In this document: one piece after another, positions 44,943-56,504 of the stretch
How the letters are laid out: every line of letters begins with the position of its first letter
Position numbering within the stretch: position 1 is the first letter of the stretch
Source: Skeletonema tropicum
Lineage: Eukaryota; Bacillariophyta; Thalassiosirophyceae; Thalassiosirales; Thalassiosiraceae
Length of the DNA stretch: 64,000 nt
Reading direction: 5' to 3'
Assembly: GCA_037178625.1 (NCBI GenBank)
Contig: CM074129.1
Location: 806,001-870,000 of the forward strand
Program-made: the position numbers and the translations under genes
Notes under the pieces: generated by a model
Databases searched by the model: none
Told to the model about the DNA's origin: nothing
Seen by the model: only the letters and a program-made list of their open reading frames with translations

Positions 44943-45407
44943 ATGATGAAGGCCTCTCGTCAACCAATCTCCGCTGTTTCCTCCTCCAATGCCAAGCTAG
45001 GTAAGGACGACCACTGCCGACAAACCACCCAAGATGTTGACAGCCCAGCCACTGCAGAAATCCATCCCATCTTGAAAGATCAAGACCCATTTCTCTACTA
45101 CTCAAATGACAGAGTAAGGATGACAGAACTCCGTCTTCAAGACGTGGAAGACGACTTGTCTGATCACGGATCGTCCTCTAGCTCGCTGTCAGCCCAAGAG
45201 CAGTTGACGACCACCTCTACGAGAAAGACCAGGATTACGTTCGAGCTACACCCGCATCTGTTACTTGAAGACTTGGTGAAAGAAATTCTTGATGACGCCT
45301 CCTTCGACTTTGATGTCATTTCTGATGCATTTCTTCTCGCTCACGAGCAGGATTCGGGCTCGGTGGATGATGTCATGAATCATTTGAGAGAGATCATTTC
45401 GGGCTAA
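44943..45407 (+). CDS. Small acidic family protein, copy F, 154 aa
   Basis: An intact divergent member: KDQDPFLYYSNDRVRMTEL (residues ~37-55) and TRKTRITFELHPHLLLEDLV (~97-116), separated by an acidic then Ser-rich linker. The C-terminus is acidic and helical (ILDDASFDFDVISDAFLLAH). Start context ACACCATGATG. Comparing copies A, D and F gives the family consensus D-(P/A)-F-x-Y-Y-S and RK-(T/S)-x-(I/L)-(S/T)-(F/W)-E-x-H-(P/S)-x-L-L-L. No signal peptide or membrane segment. Its promoter carries duplicated TGACGTCA sites. Function unknown. Confidence 0.75.
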   Translation: MMKASRQPISAVSSSNAKLGKDDHCRQTTQDVDSPATAEIHPILKDQDPFLYYSNDRVRMTELRLQDVEDDLSDHGSSSSSLSAQEQLTTTSTRKTRITFELHPHLLLEDLVKEILDDASFDFDVISDAFLLAHEQDSGSVDDVMNHLREIISG

Positions 45408-45983
45408 TGCTTATGAACGAAGAAGAGGTATAGGGATAGGGAAAGCCGCCCTGCCATTTCGGGAACGATGGACTCGGTGAGAAGTCTACCTCTCTCTCTT
45501 TCTCTAGGACATGGTAGATTTGAGATGTAACCGTATTTTTTTACGATAAACGCTATTTGACGACTTGACTTCAGTGTTTAGAAGCATTGCATAATCTTAC
45601 CTCTTCCACGTACATAGATTGTATCCACTCTGCAACGTCGCAACAACTCTTAGTATGTACTGGGTACACTGATTGACTTATTCTTAGTCCCCTGTAAGTA
45701 CTCGGACAGGATGGGACGCGGGACCAAACTCCCGATGTCGTGAAGACACGTGTCATAGTTTCTTCGGACGGTGTCTTATTTTTTATGTGACCAAAGAAAG
45801 AAGACGAGAAGGGGAAACTTCCCTCCGACATTTCACATCTATCCGTCCGACTCGCTCAAAAAATCTCAAAGCAAGCGGCAACACATCAATCAAAGGCAAA
45901 GGGTGCACAATACTCTTATCCTATGCCACTCCTGTAGATAATAATTAATGTTGTAAAGACAGCACTCTAGCAGTAGTAGCAAG
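45408..45983. other. Intergenic, no feature seen
   Basis: Likely holds the 3'UTR of copy F and the promoter of the rhomboid gene, both on the plus strand. Confidence 0.4.
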
Positions 45984-48338
45984 ATGTCATCACCTCTCTC
46001 AGCGCTGCCCAGCTCTCCGCTGTCGACGCTCTCGTCTCCACCTGTTTCCCCAACGGCATCCGCTGACAACAACCGGGAGGTGACGCGCTCTCAGCACTTT
46101 TCCTATGATTCGCCCACTCCCAAGATGGTTGGCAGTCACTCTAGAGGAGGAGGCAAGACGAGCAGCCAGCAGCCGTATGCTGCTACGTCCGATATCGGCG
46201 ATGAAAATAACGGGTCGGCACTTGATGATGTGCTGACAACGCCTTCATGGGATGTGAACAATAATACCAACTTCTTCCGTGTCGGCGCTGCTCAGCCTCA
46301 GCCTCAGCCTGAGCAGTTGGAAGAGGAGCCCATTTACAAATCCCGTAGCTTTTGGGACAGATTTTCATTTGCTGGGAGTGTTGGCGGGGGTAGCAGATCG
46401 GAACGGTCCAACAAACCAAAGGGCGCATCCTTTGACACCAAAAGCCGTGGAGCTAGCAGCGAAGAAGAGGATAGTATACTAGAGGCAGGAGAGAACGATC
46501 TGTTCGCTCAAGAAGTTGGCCTCATGTTCTCCACTGACGATGGAGATACCATCCGAGATGAAAATCTCTTGGCGCAATCTCTTTCCATGAGCATGTCACG
46601 TGGTCTATCGGCTAGCTTTAGCACAAGTTTTGCAATGGATACTCCGTCACATCGGACCCCATCCGAACGACTTCGGGTGTTCACTCAGGGCCTTCGTCGT
46701 GAAAGTAACCGCTTTGAGGGCATCGATGAAGACAGCGCCAACTACATCCAAAACACAAAGTATGCTGTTGGGGGGCAACATCATCAGCGACAACAATCTC
46801 AACCCACGTCCCCACGCAATGAGGGAGACATCATGTCCATCCACACATCTGGTCAATCCACCACCCTATCCAATAAAATACCCTCCAATGCCAAAATGAT
46901 CTTGGGCTACAAAAACGCACGAAAGCATCGTACTCAGGCTGCACCCAAGGCAGGTGAGAATCAAGCCTTCCCACTTGTTACGGGAGATAATCCCATTAGC
47001 GCCGATGAGATGGAGAAACGTCTTCGAGAGATTGCGGGACAATTGAATGCGGATTGGAAGCAGCCTAGTTTTATGCCTCCTGCGCTTGCGCGTCGTTTAC
47101 GTGATTTTCAGTTTGCAAGGGCGAAGCGTACCAAACGGTACGGTGCTAGTCGGCCATGGGGAATCCTTGGATTGTATGATCATTTGAGTGGGGTGAAGGT
47201 TGATGTGGAATGGGCCGAGGATGCAGCATGGAGACGTCAGAATGATCAACCCTACCAGACATGGGGTGACTTTGAAAAGGCCAGAAACAAAGGGTTGAAT
47301 AGTCCCTTCTTCACTCACTTTACTGTATCAGTTTGTACTGCCATGATGATTGCTTCATTGCAAGTGAACGGGTGGAGATTTGAACCCATCGCAGTCAACC
47401 CTATGATTGGACCCTCCGCTGAAACACTGCTCAGGTTGGGTGCCAAAGATTCGTATCTGATTGTTGACGAAATGGAAGTTTGGAGAGTCGCCTCGCCAAT
47501 GGTACTACATGCCGGATTGATTCATTTCTTTCTCAACATGTTTGCTCTATGGTTTGTTGGACGTGCCATTGAGCAGATCCATGGACACTTTGCCGCAGTG
47601 GTGCAATTTGTTGTTCCTGCTATTGGAGGGACTATTCTGAGTGCCATTTTCCTGCCAGAGTACATCACCGTGGGGGCAAGTGGGGGAATCTTTGGCTTGA
47701 TTGGTGCATGTATCTCGGATATATTCATGAATTGGAACTTGCTATTCAATCAATTTGTGAATGAGAAAGGGACAAGGCTTAGTCATGCTAGAGTCTTGTT
47801 GGTACTTGCCATTGACATCGTGGTGAATTGCTTAATTGGCCTCACGCCGTTCGTAGATAACTTCACCCACCTTGGAGGTATGGTGTATGGATTTCTATGC
47901 GGCCTCGGCACGATTCAATTGGTATCACCCAAGTTCTTCCAAAAGGGCGATGCCAACAAGTCTCCAAGCTGCTGCTCTAGGAGTAAGCGCTTCTTCTTCC
48001 GATTCTTTGGTGTACTCATCAGTTTGGCTGGGATCGTCGTCTCAAGTATTGTCCTCATGTCTGGAGATGGAGAAACGAATCCATGTACGTCGTGTACTTA
48101 TATGTCGTGCATTGCCTTCCCTCCATGGACCAGCCAAGATAACAAGTGGTGGTATTGTGACGATTGTGCTAGGGCAACTGCCACTGGTACAATGGAGAAT
48201 GGAGTATTCTCCTCGCTGAATATCACTTGTCCCAACGGTATGAACGAGGTGTTGAAAGTGGAAGAGTCTTGGCCACAAGATGAATTTGGGTTGGAGGGAA
48301 TGCTGCCCATGCTTTGCAGAGAACATTGTCTCTGGTAA
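45984..48338 (+). CDS. Rhomboid-family intramembrane serine protease, 784 aa
   Basis: Single exon with ATG at 45984. The first ~440 residues are hydrophilic and Ser-rich and probably cytosolic. Six or seven membrane segments follow (from ~448 to ~690). Signature elements: HAGLIHFFLNMFALWFVG (loop-1/TM2 region with the H...N pair), the catalytic serine in GASGGIFGL (~566) and the catalytic histidine in DNFTHLGGMVYGF (~629). All three argue for an active protease, not an iRhom. The C-terminal ~110 residues are Cys-rich (CTSCTYMSC, CDDCA, CREHC) and probably lumenal. Rhomboids cut membrane proteins within the bilayer; the organelle is not predictable here. Confidence 0.93.
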   Translation: MSSPLSALPSSPLSTLSSPPVSPTASADNNREVTRSQHFSYDSPTPKMVGSHSRGGGKTSSQQPYAATSDIGDENNGSALDDVLTTPSWDVNNNTNFFRVGAAQPQPQPEQLEEEPIYKSRSFWDRFSFAGSVGGGSRSERSNKPKGASFDTKSRGASSEEEDSILEAGENDLFAQEVGLMFSTDDGDTIRDENLLAQSLSMSMSRGLSASFSTSFAMDTPSHRTPSERLRVFTQGLRRESNRFEGIDEDSANYIQNTKYAVGGQHHQRQQSQPTSPRNEGDIMSIHTSGQSTTLSNKIPSNAKMILGYKNARKHRTQAAPKAGENQAFPLVTGDNPISADEMEKRLREIAGQLNADWKQPSFMPPALARRLRDFQFARAKRTKRYGASRPWGILGLYDHLSGVKVDVEWAEDAAWRRQNDQPYQTWGDFEKARNKGLNSPFFTHFTVSVCTAMMIASLQVNGWRFEPIAVNPMIGPSAETLLRLGAKDSYLIVDEMEVWRVASPMVLHAGLIHFFLNMFALWFVGRAIEQIHGHFAAVVQFVVPAIGGTILSAIFLPEYITVGASGGIFGLIGACISDIFMNWNLLFNQFVNEKGTRLSHARVLLVLAIDIVVNCLIGLTPFVDNFTHLGGMVYGFLCGLGTIQLVSPKFFQKGDANKSPSCCSRSKRFFFRFFGVLISLAGIVVSSIVLMSGDGETNPCTSCTYMSCIAFPPWTSQDNKWWYCDDCARATATGTMENGVFSSLNITCPNGMNEVLKVEESWPQDEFGLEGMLPMLCREHCLW

Positions 48339-48867
48339 TGAACTGAAGATGTTGAATAAAGATATTGTGAAAAGAGAAAGAATGTGTACAGTTACATATT
48401 GAAGATTCCACTTGCTGCGAAATACGCCGCCATTCTTAATAAGTAGGATTATATGTGTTTGATTACAATTTATTAGTTGGGGTCTTAGACTTCTTATCTA
48501 GTCCTTAACTCGTCTTCAATTGTTGTAGAGAGATCCAGATTATGACTGTGATATTTGGACACTGTACAGCTCGGAGATGACAACATACATATCGCCAGCG
48601 CTGCCCACTCCCGAGCATCACTCTTGAGTCCCGTGACTGCACTGCAGCATCAATGCATCACTGTAAGTATGTACTATACCGGTAGGATAACCGGATACCG
48701 GATACAAAAAAGGTCTCATTACCGACCACCAATACTTATATAAGGGGCAGTCTTTGCGCTCTACACACGAGACGAATTTATGCCTTTTTGCACATTTACC
48801 TAACATTACCGGGAATCACTGTACGAATTGTCATTTTGTTGCACATTTCCCCGATGAACGTCTCAGA

Positions 48868-48950
48868 CGGATTCGTGTGGCCACACGAGATCTCGTGTGA
48901 GATGTGGCCAGCTCACACGAGATTTTGTACAATTTTGTACGGCCACACGA
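48868..48950. repeat. Nested palindromes built on CACACGAGA/GATTCGTGTGGCC
   Basis: The outer pair is GATTCGTGTGGCC (about 48871-48883) with GGCCACACGAATC (about 48940-48952). The inner perfect palindrome CACACGAGATCTCGTGTG lies at about 48882-48899, and further CACACGAGATTTTGTAC copies follow. It could be a small TIR element or a fragment of one. Confidence 0.6.
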
Positions 48951-50708
48951 ATCTATCAAACACCCCCTATGCCCTCCCATCATGGCACTTCTACACCCCT
49001 AGCTGACCAGCCACCACAACCTCCGGCCACAATGCGTTTGCCTATGTTATGAGCTTCCGTTAGAGCTGCCGGTCGGCGTTGTAGGTGGGGTATTATTCAA
49101 AATAGCGTTTTGTGTCGAAAATGAGGACATCGATCGAAGCATTTATTATTTATGCACATGAAATGTAAGGCGGATAACGCAACAAATCAATGCAAGCCGT
49201 GGCGTAAATCGTCTTATGATATGTAAGGAAGGTATCTGCAACATTGTAGAATTATTGGGCGGTCGTAGGTCTCATTTGATACGTTATATTAGACCGACTC
49301 GCCTGTGCTCGGACGATGCTGCCGACGATGTCATCGTTATATTTAATGGTGTGTTGCCGCTCTGTTGCTGACACCGCTACCCCCAATGATCAACACAATA
49401 ATCATCTTTGATTTGCCGCTCAGGCTGGCCCTCAAAAACTGTTTCTACCAAAATTATCCGTGTTATCTACCTATTTTGGAGGAGGTGATCATGCTATCCA
49501 CACATCTGTTGGGTGGTTAATGACGCAATAAAACGGAAATAGACGATATACCAAGCGAAAGAGTTTGGATTTACACTATTGAGAGCGAGGGGGGACAATA
49601 GTTTGGTGGCCTCCATCTATATACAAAGAATGTCAGCTCATTATAGTTGAATTGTGTATTGTTGTTCAGATCAAATAATTCCAAAGAACATGCACAAACT
49701 GTCACTCACTCCAATAATGTTAAACACCAACTGATCATATGCGCTTCACCATGATGGAGAATGGCTTCATAATGTCATGATGGCTAGATTACTTCGTAAA
49801 GAGTATAAATATGCAACAAATTTATCAGCCATACCCTGCAATCACAATCCAAAGAGTTACATTGTTGTCCTGTATCACCTCAGATCAGCTCATCCACAGT
49901 GTTATTTCTCCATATAACGGTTGAAATATCATTGAATAATGAGATATTGTGGCATAGGTGCTGGTATCATATTATTTGGGATCATCTAAGACCCTTGCAA
50001 CATATTGTGGGGAGCCGGTGATGTGCGTTCAGTAGGTAAATAATGAGAGTAATATGGATGACTCCTCACCAAAAACATTTGCAACTCCTATAGGATAGTT
50101 ATATGAAGGATATATGAGGGTAATGACCCATTGGTTGAATGATAACATGGAATAAATGACCCGTATTGAACATTTGACGCTCGGTCGAAATACGGAAACG
50201 TACTATTTAGTGAGCAATACGTCGTCACACACTGAATATCGGTACAAATTGATGGGACCAATCGATTCTGCGTTGAAAATTGGTCTAAATACAATATTTT
50301 GGGTTTGGTAGACGTAAGGTTGCCGGTGTTAAAGGCATTGTACTTGTGGTATCGATCAGTGCTGTCATGGTAAAATTGTAATTGTGTGATGAGTCGTTGT
50401 GAGAAAAGTGTGACTGTTTAGTATCTTTTTAGGTCCTGCTTAGATGAGTGTTATCTCGTGTGTTCTCTCTTGTATTCTCGTGTGTACGAGCGTTTCAGAG
50501 CGCAGAGACACAATTACGGATTTTTGTGTGATTGTAGAAAAAAATCTGTCTCGTATAGAGTAGAGCGCAAAGACAGCCTCTAAGGTCGCGGCCCCCCTTG
50601 TTTTTGTAATAATTCATACGTAGCACGTATTAGTAACGTACGTTCGTAAATATCTAGTGGTAAGGTATGACATCCACCACCTTCCACCACACCATGACAC
50701 AAAGTTAG

Positions 50709-51029
50709 CAGCAATCACTCCCTACGGCACCTGTCAACTACGCCAAACCTACTGCGGACAGTGAAGAAGCTACGACGGTAATTCATTATCAACCCCATCC
50801 AACGTCATTATTCCCCGGAAGTCCGCCACTAAGTGCTTTCGAATTTTCAAAATTAATAGATCCACCAACATCATTCGACCGACGCTACGGCACCACTCCA
50901 CACAATAATACCCACTCCTACACATCGTTGCAACGGCTCTCGCTGCATTATAATCGTCACGGGCGCTTCATCTATCCACATACCATCGACGGCCGCCGGA
51001 ATTCCGCCACTAACCGCCGCTTATTTTGA
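50709..51029 (+). other. Met-less open frame, 106 codons, possible exon or relic
   Basis: Open from just after a TAG (50706-50708) to TGA at 51027. The translation (SLPTAPVNYAKPTADSEEAT... then SFDRRYGTTPHNNTHSYTS and RHGRFIYPHTIDG) has balanced, protein-like composition and a higher G+C than its surroundings, but lacks a start codon and clear splice sites. It may be an exon or a transposon relic. Confidence 0.3.
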
Positions 51030-51739
51030 TAACAACACGTGCTATTATTGCCATATCTAACACCATGAGCGGGGAGGACAACATTACCATGGACTGAAGA
51101 CGGAACTTGTTTTTGGACGTGCGTAACAAATAAATCTAAGACCTCACTCACTCACAATGAATCAAGCAAGTCTTACCAAGCTACAAAGGCCAAACACCTG
51201 TTTCCAACGAAGCAAGTAAGCTTGAATTTAGTACAGAGTAGCTATGTTTCACCACACCCCATCATAAGAATATGTTTGCCAAGAGGTGCTATGAAGCCGA
51301 CCGAAGGCACTGATTGCAATGAAGTCTCATCATAATGGCACAATGCACGCATTTTTGTACTCGATACCACGTGAATTAGTCCCTGAAAGTTGGATGTGTG
51401 TAACTACAATTAATTGACAGGTGGATTCAATGTCGTGGTCAAGTCAAGTAGAATCATAATCTGTTTGTACGTATGGAGCAATTCAAAGCAACGATAGAGA
51501 GGAGGCAGATCGACGCGAATGAGTGAACGAAAGCTAAAGCGTGTAGTGTGCTTGAAAAGATGAAACGGGTATCACCTATACTGTTTCATATCCTATACTG
51601 TTTCATATCACCTAATAATGATGTGACATAAAATTTTAAGTACCTACGTCTGGTGGACCTACTTCATATAATCGACACCATCAAAGTCAATCCACATGTC
51701 ATATCAGATGAAGCCTCCGCATGGGACACATTGTGGTGC

Positions 51740-52917
51740 TCAAATGGTGTCAATGAGAGAAGTAGATTCACTTGCAAAATCTTTTTCCCAAAGTTGATCA
51801 ATGTCATTTCTTCTTTTGAGCAAGGATTCAAGCAGATTCGTATTCATCAACTGATACCTTTCCATGGTTTTATTGACAACTTTCTCTGGATCCGGTACGA
51901 AAAAAGGCCAGCCGAATGAGCTAATCATGGTTGCCGCTAGCATCGTGTACAACGCCGGGCAAACTTTCTCCCATTTAACCTTGTGGGTGCTTTCTTCCCC
52001 TTTGTTGACGATTTCCTTTTTGCACGCCCCAATTCTTGCGTCCAAAAGATTGAATGCAGCACTAATTCTCACTGGAACCTGTGAAGTACAGCTTTCAGTA
52101 GCTTGTTCATACTGTTGGGTCAACATGTGAAATGCATTGGACCCTTTACTGCTGAGATTAAGGGGGTCATCTAGAACATCATCTTCATCATCAATTACAA
52201 CTACGTCGGCACCACTGCCACTGCCCTGATCAACTTGGGCAGAATCCGCTTCACCGATTGTCGACAGCAATGGCTGTGGCTTCGCTGGTGGTTTGTCACC
52301 AGCACTTTCATCAGCATTTTTAACCACCGCTTGCTGTTCTCTGGCCCTCAATTCGGCAATGTTGTAAATCTTTCCCAGCGCCTTGGATGTAGATTCATGA
52401 AGCCCCGCCTGACCACTAAAGTCCCAGTGCTTTGCAAAAGACTGCCAGAAAACGGAAAAGGCAGATAACAACGCAATCGTGATATTGCAATTAGACTGGA
52501 AGATCTCCGAGGCATTCTTTGCTTGGGCCAAAGTCGCTAAAGCAGCTTGAATTAGTGTAATAAGAGCAGAAGCGACAAACACAATATTTCCCCGAAAAGA
52601 GTAGTATTGGCCAGCCAGCAAATGCCTCTGTCTTGCCTTTCTGTGCCATTAAGCAAAAGAGAGACAAGTGTTAGAGAGCAATATTTTAAAGCATCTGTGT
52701 TTGTTTTGTAGGTCCGTAAGTATCGCATAATATGACAATATGCCAATCATATGATAGACACTCACAATACGTCCGACGTCATGTAGTCGAACTGGCGCTT
52801 TTTCTTTTTTTCTGGTGGTTCCACATTTTCAACGTCTGGTTCGTTGAGCATGGAGGATCTAATCACAGTTGCGCGTCTTCCCGAAGGAGTCTTCTGTATA
52901 CCCCTAGTTGGTAGCAT
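51740..52917 (-). CDS. Putative 2-TM helical membrane protein (SLATT/DUF4231-like layout), 350 aa (two exons)
   Basis: Exons are complement(52766..52917) and complement(51740..52640); the intron is 125 bp (GTGAGT...CACAG, phase 2). The basic N-terminus (KKKKRQFDY) leads to KARQRHLLAGQYYSFRG, then two hydrophobic helices (residues ~63-85 and ~98-115) with little between them, then a helical amphipathic segment (STSKALGKIYNIAELRARE). A disordered acidic linker (DDEDDVLDD) and a C-terminal helical domain with one hydrophobic segment (YTMLAATMISSFGWPFFV) follow. The helix-TM-TM-helix order resembles SLATT or DUF4231 membrane domains, but I cannot confirm homology. The splice joint restores a continuous sequence, which supports the model. 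Confidence 0.65.
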
Positions 52918-53429
52918 TGCAGTGCTGATTACCTTCCTATCTCTTCAATGGCAATAGTATGATGTAATGAAGTAGCGAAGTGTGTAGTGGTGAGGTCGGA
53001 TACAATCAAGACGGTGTGAAGTTGGCGATCGACGATGCGATCGAGAAGGGCGACAGAGGGAAGTATGAGAAACACCGGTACAGTTGAATCGCTAGAACAA
53101 CCACCCAAATATAGCATACCCCCCTCAAAACTCAGCCTTGGCCAAAATTTTATTCCCCCTCATTCATTTACTCTAGATAATTTACTACTACATTTTGAGT
53201 TACTTATCCCCCTCAAAAAAATCTCAGGGCTATCCCCCGGGGGTAGTTCGAGCGATTAAACTGTGTCAGAAAGCTTCGCTTTTAAATGACTTACTTACTC
53301 GAGTATGTATTCTCAGGACTCGGATGACAAACCACGCTACTTATCTTCTCTACAATAAGTAACTGCTATATTATATGTATTGTAGAGAAAAAGCTGTCAT
53401 TCTACATACTTTTACATCACAACATACCT

Positions 53430-54988
53430 TTACGTCTGAGCCCAGGCTGGGAGGGCAACAAAGTTGGTCGCCAGTGCCTCATCTTGATCTTGACCGCAAA
53501 CGCTAGGGAGTGGATCTACGTCTATGTCTATGTTCTCTTCTTTGTCCTCCTGCTCCTGTTTCACACCACCATTATCACCTGACAAGGTAACGCTGATAAA
53601 ACCAAATCCTACAGCCACAGCGCCGAAAACTGAATATATTGATATCACGTACTCTGGACTGAAAATGAGGTCAGCAACAAACGCCATGGGGATAGTTAAC
53701 CCTAGACCGACTGTCGCAGTTGTAGCGGAAGTCAAAACTACGGATCGGAATAGGAAGTAATCGGTCAATACAAAATCCAATATCCCCTTGACGACAATGA
53801 AACCCAAAACGGCCAAAGTGAAGTCTTGTCGAACGTTGTATATCATGTATGCTGCAAATGGAAGACATGGCACCATAACAACTAGCCCGATGTATCCCAT
53901 CAATAACTGATTGAAGATTGACAAGGCATGACATGAGTGCGGAAGAGAACAAATTGTAACAGAGAAGCATACATCGATATCAACCTCACCTGCATCTTGT
54001 ACAGATCTTCATTCTGAGGACAGAACAATCGAACTTGAACCGTATAGAGTCCGTAACAGACGGCAGCAGCAAGGGCAAAGAGATCTCCGTAAATGGCATC
54101 TGCATTCAACAACTCCTCCCCAATATTTTCATCTGAAGTGTCATGCACTGCAGTCAAAGCAATACCAACCATGGATATCAAAACTCCTCCAAGTTTGATC
54201 CAACAAAACCCCTCGATTTTGGTCAACACTGCTAGTAGAAACACTACAACATTTTGGCTTGAGACGATTACTGTTGCAGAAGCGACTGATGTTCGCCGAA
54301 GTGCGTTGTTGAATGCCCAGTCCGCTAAGAACATTGCTGGTGCGATTTGAAGAGCTTCATGATACATAAATGTGGTGATAAGTATAAATGATGACGGGTA
54401 TAAGTTGTGTGTGAAATAAGTAAAAATCTATCACGCTCCTCAAAAGCATAGTTTTTGTACTTACCCGCTAGCATGTGCTTTTTATGACACCAAGGCTTTG
54501 ACTTCGTTTGATCTGCTAATTCGAACGTCCTGTCGCGCATGACAATGAATAAGCAGTATGTTGTTTTGGCAGATTCCAAGTCTTCATCAAAGCTGTCAAA
54601 CGAGTCAATTGTTCTGTTAAGGTTATCATTGCTCTTCCTTATACGCCAGTCGTTCCATAGTTCAATGGGTAAGAAGAGAGTCATCAATGCCATGCCAATA
54701 TCTGTTTTACCCAGTGGAGTGGTTAGAAAAAATTATTTATGTACAGGGCGTTCATATCAAGAAGCATCAATCAAAATCAATCAAATAATATTACATGTAA
54801 CACTTACAGGTCATTAGAAACGGAGAAGTGTCGCCATTTTCTCCGTACACAATTTGAGTAATCACGGCGGCGGAGATCCATACTATGCATTGGCATAGAA
54901 TGAAGAAGAGACCGAGCGCATATCGACTACTCGAGTAGCTGATTTGTGGTAGGAAGCTCTCCCACGGTTGAGGCGAGGTAAGTTGCAT
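53430..54988 (-). CDS. EamA/SLC35F-like solute transporter, 419 aa (four exons)
   Basis: Exons are complement(54808..54988, 54465..54701, 53990..54354, 53430..53906); introns of 106, 110 and 83 bp all have GT-AG ends and compatible phases (1, 1, 0). The protein has about ten membrane helices in two halves, as in the drug/metabolite transporter superfamily. Diagnostic stretches include PFLMTYIGMALMTLFLP across junction 1, LQIAPAMFLADWAFNNAL...TSVASATVIVSSQNVVVFLL (EamA/SLC35F signature) and GVLISMVGIALTA. The closest layout I know is SLC35F5/DUF914-type transporters of unknown substrate. A ~65-residue acidic loop sits after the second helix, and the C-terminus is acidic. Location is probably an endomembrane. 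Confidence 0.85.
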
Positions 54989-55540
54989 GATGATGACTGT
55001 TGATGCTTAGATATTATTTTGGACCAGGAAAATGACGATCACCTCATTCATCATTCATTCAAATGATTGGAGCGGGTCTTGTAGGCGCTCAAGAGAAGCC
55101 CAAGCAGCAGCGATGCATGCATGCGACACTGGCTGGAGTTGCACTCTCTCTAGGACTTGGGAGGATTTGAACTAAATTCGTACTAATTCCGACGTTTATC
55201 AGACGTATCAAATTTTTTTGGCTTAACATTCGAAGTTCCAGTTCCTTTCCCTGTTGCAACGACTCCATCCAATCATTACTCACCAGCGCAGCGTTTGAAC
55301 CACTGGAACCGCGCCGTTGAACTGAATCATTCCAGCATTGGTGGCGCAGGGCGCAGCGAAGCATTAAAGACACTGAGAGAGTGTGGTCCTCATTGCTTGG
55401 CTCATTAGACTGCATGCAAGCAGGAAGTAATCAGCGGCAACTCATCAAGGCACATCTGTGGGCTTGATTTGACGACATAGAAGGAATCAGGACGTAATCG
55501 CTCGGCAGCGCTATCCAAATAAATAGACACATAACACAAA
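54989..55540. other. Divergent promoter region
   Basis: Lies between the transporter (minus) and the hydroxylase (plus), which are divergently transcribed from ~550 bp. No regulatory motif is evident to me. Confidence 0.45.
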
Positions 55541-56272
55541 ATGATTACATCTTCCGTGTCCGTTGAGCGAGCACTTATGGCTGCTTGCAGTCTTTTGGTA
55601 TCTCATGTCTTTTCCACTCTCATCGTCATGTATTTTGATCTGACCGGAAAATGGAAAGACTATGCTCTAGCTGAGAAGCGCACTGTCCGGAGTACGGCCG
55701 ACTATCTCTGGGGCCTCAAGAGTTTCATGGCCGATATCGTATTCATGTTCACTCCATTCATGACGTTCTGTTTCGCCTACAGAGAAGATCAGATTAACGA
55801 TGCCGATGACTCCATCGGCACGTCACTTCTCAAGCTATTCTGTGGCTACTTTCTTGGCAAGTTGTGGGCTACAGCTGTCCACTATGCGCTTCATCTACCT
55901 GCCCTGTATCAATATCACAAACGTCATCATTCAATGACTCATGCCCTTGTGGCAACGAAGGCGTGGGAAGATTCGTGGGTAGAATATATGGTAATGGAAA
56001 TTCCGTCATTCGCCATTGCAGTCCTACTTTTTCCGACCCATTTCAAAGTTCATATGCTGCATTTCATCTTGCATGGGTATGACGGTGCTAGTAACCACAG
56101 CGGATTCGCGGCTCCTGGTATTCTAGGGTGGTTGTTCGATGGGGAGTACCACTACTACCACCATCGATATTTGAATGTGAACTATGCTGAGCTTGAGATA
56201 ATTGACAAGCTCATCGGGAGCCATCACACCCAAAGCGAGAAGATCACCCAATATATCAAGAAGGCTGATTAG
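55541..56272 (+). CDS. Sterol desaturase / fatty acid hydroxylase superfamily protein, 243 aa
   Basis: A single exon from the ATG at 55541. It is a membrane-bound di-iron oxygenase with the histidine clusters of the family: HYALH (HxxxH, ~113-117), HKRHH (HxxHH, ~126-130), HGYDGASNHSG (~178-188) and HYYHHRY (HxxHH, ~204-208). Hydrophobic segments lie at ~8-27, ~60-80, ~97-115 and ~150-170. Members hydroxylate or desaturate sterols, sphingolipids or other lipids in the ER. At 243 aa it is at the short end of the family but appears complete. The substrate cannot be assigned from sequence alone. A 40-bp tandem duplication overlaps the stop codon. Confidence 0.88.
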   Translation: MITSSVSVERALMAACSLLVSHVFSTLIVMYFDLTGKWKDYALAEKRTVRSTADYLWGLKSFMADIVFMFTPFMTFCFAYREDQINDADDSIGTSLLKLFCGYFLGKLWATAVHYALHLPALYQYHKRHHSMTHALVATKAWEDSWVEYMVMEIPSFAIAVLLFPTHFKVHMLHFILHGYDGASNHSGFAAPGILGWLFDGEYHYYHHRYLNVNYAELEIIDKLIGSHHTQSEKITQYIKKAD

Positions 56273-56316
56273 AAGAGTAAAGATCACCCAATATATCAAG
56301 AAGGCTGCTTAGAGAG
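56241..56316. repeat. 40-bp tandem duplication over the stop codon of the hydroxylase
   Basis: AGATCACCCAATATATCAAG plus the following ~16 bases occurs at 56241 and again at 56281. The stop codon is preserved in copy 1 (TGATTAG); copy 2 (TGCTTAG) is in the 3' flank. Confidence 0.95.
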
Positions 56317-56504
56317 TGAGAGAGGTAGATATTGTGTACATCACTTCATCTGAAACTAAGTACCGAAATAATCCATTATTTGTCTTGTATGAATATGAAG
56401 ACACTTCTATCTACTGCACGTTTTTCTACATATAGCTATAATTCACGTATATCACGACCAATACTTCTTCCATCCTTCCTCCTCAGCCTTCAGCCTTCCT
56501 CCTC

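Larger units (their letters stand above)
48339..51739. other. Gene-poor 3.4 kb
   Basis: No gene with a recognisable domain. It contains a palindromic cluster at 48868-48950 and one Met-less open frame at 50709-51029, both listed separately. It also includes a diverged copy of the 52-bp repeat near 51622-51660. Confidence 0.45.
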
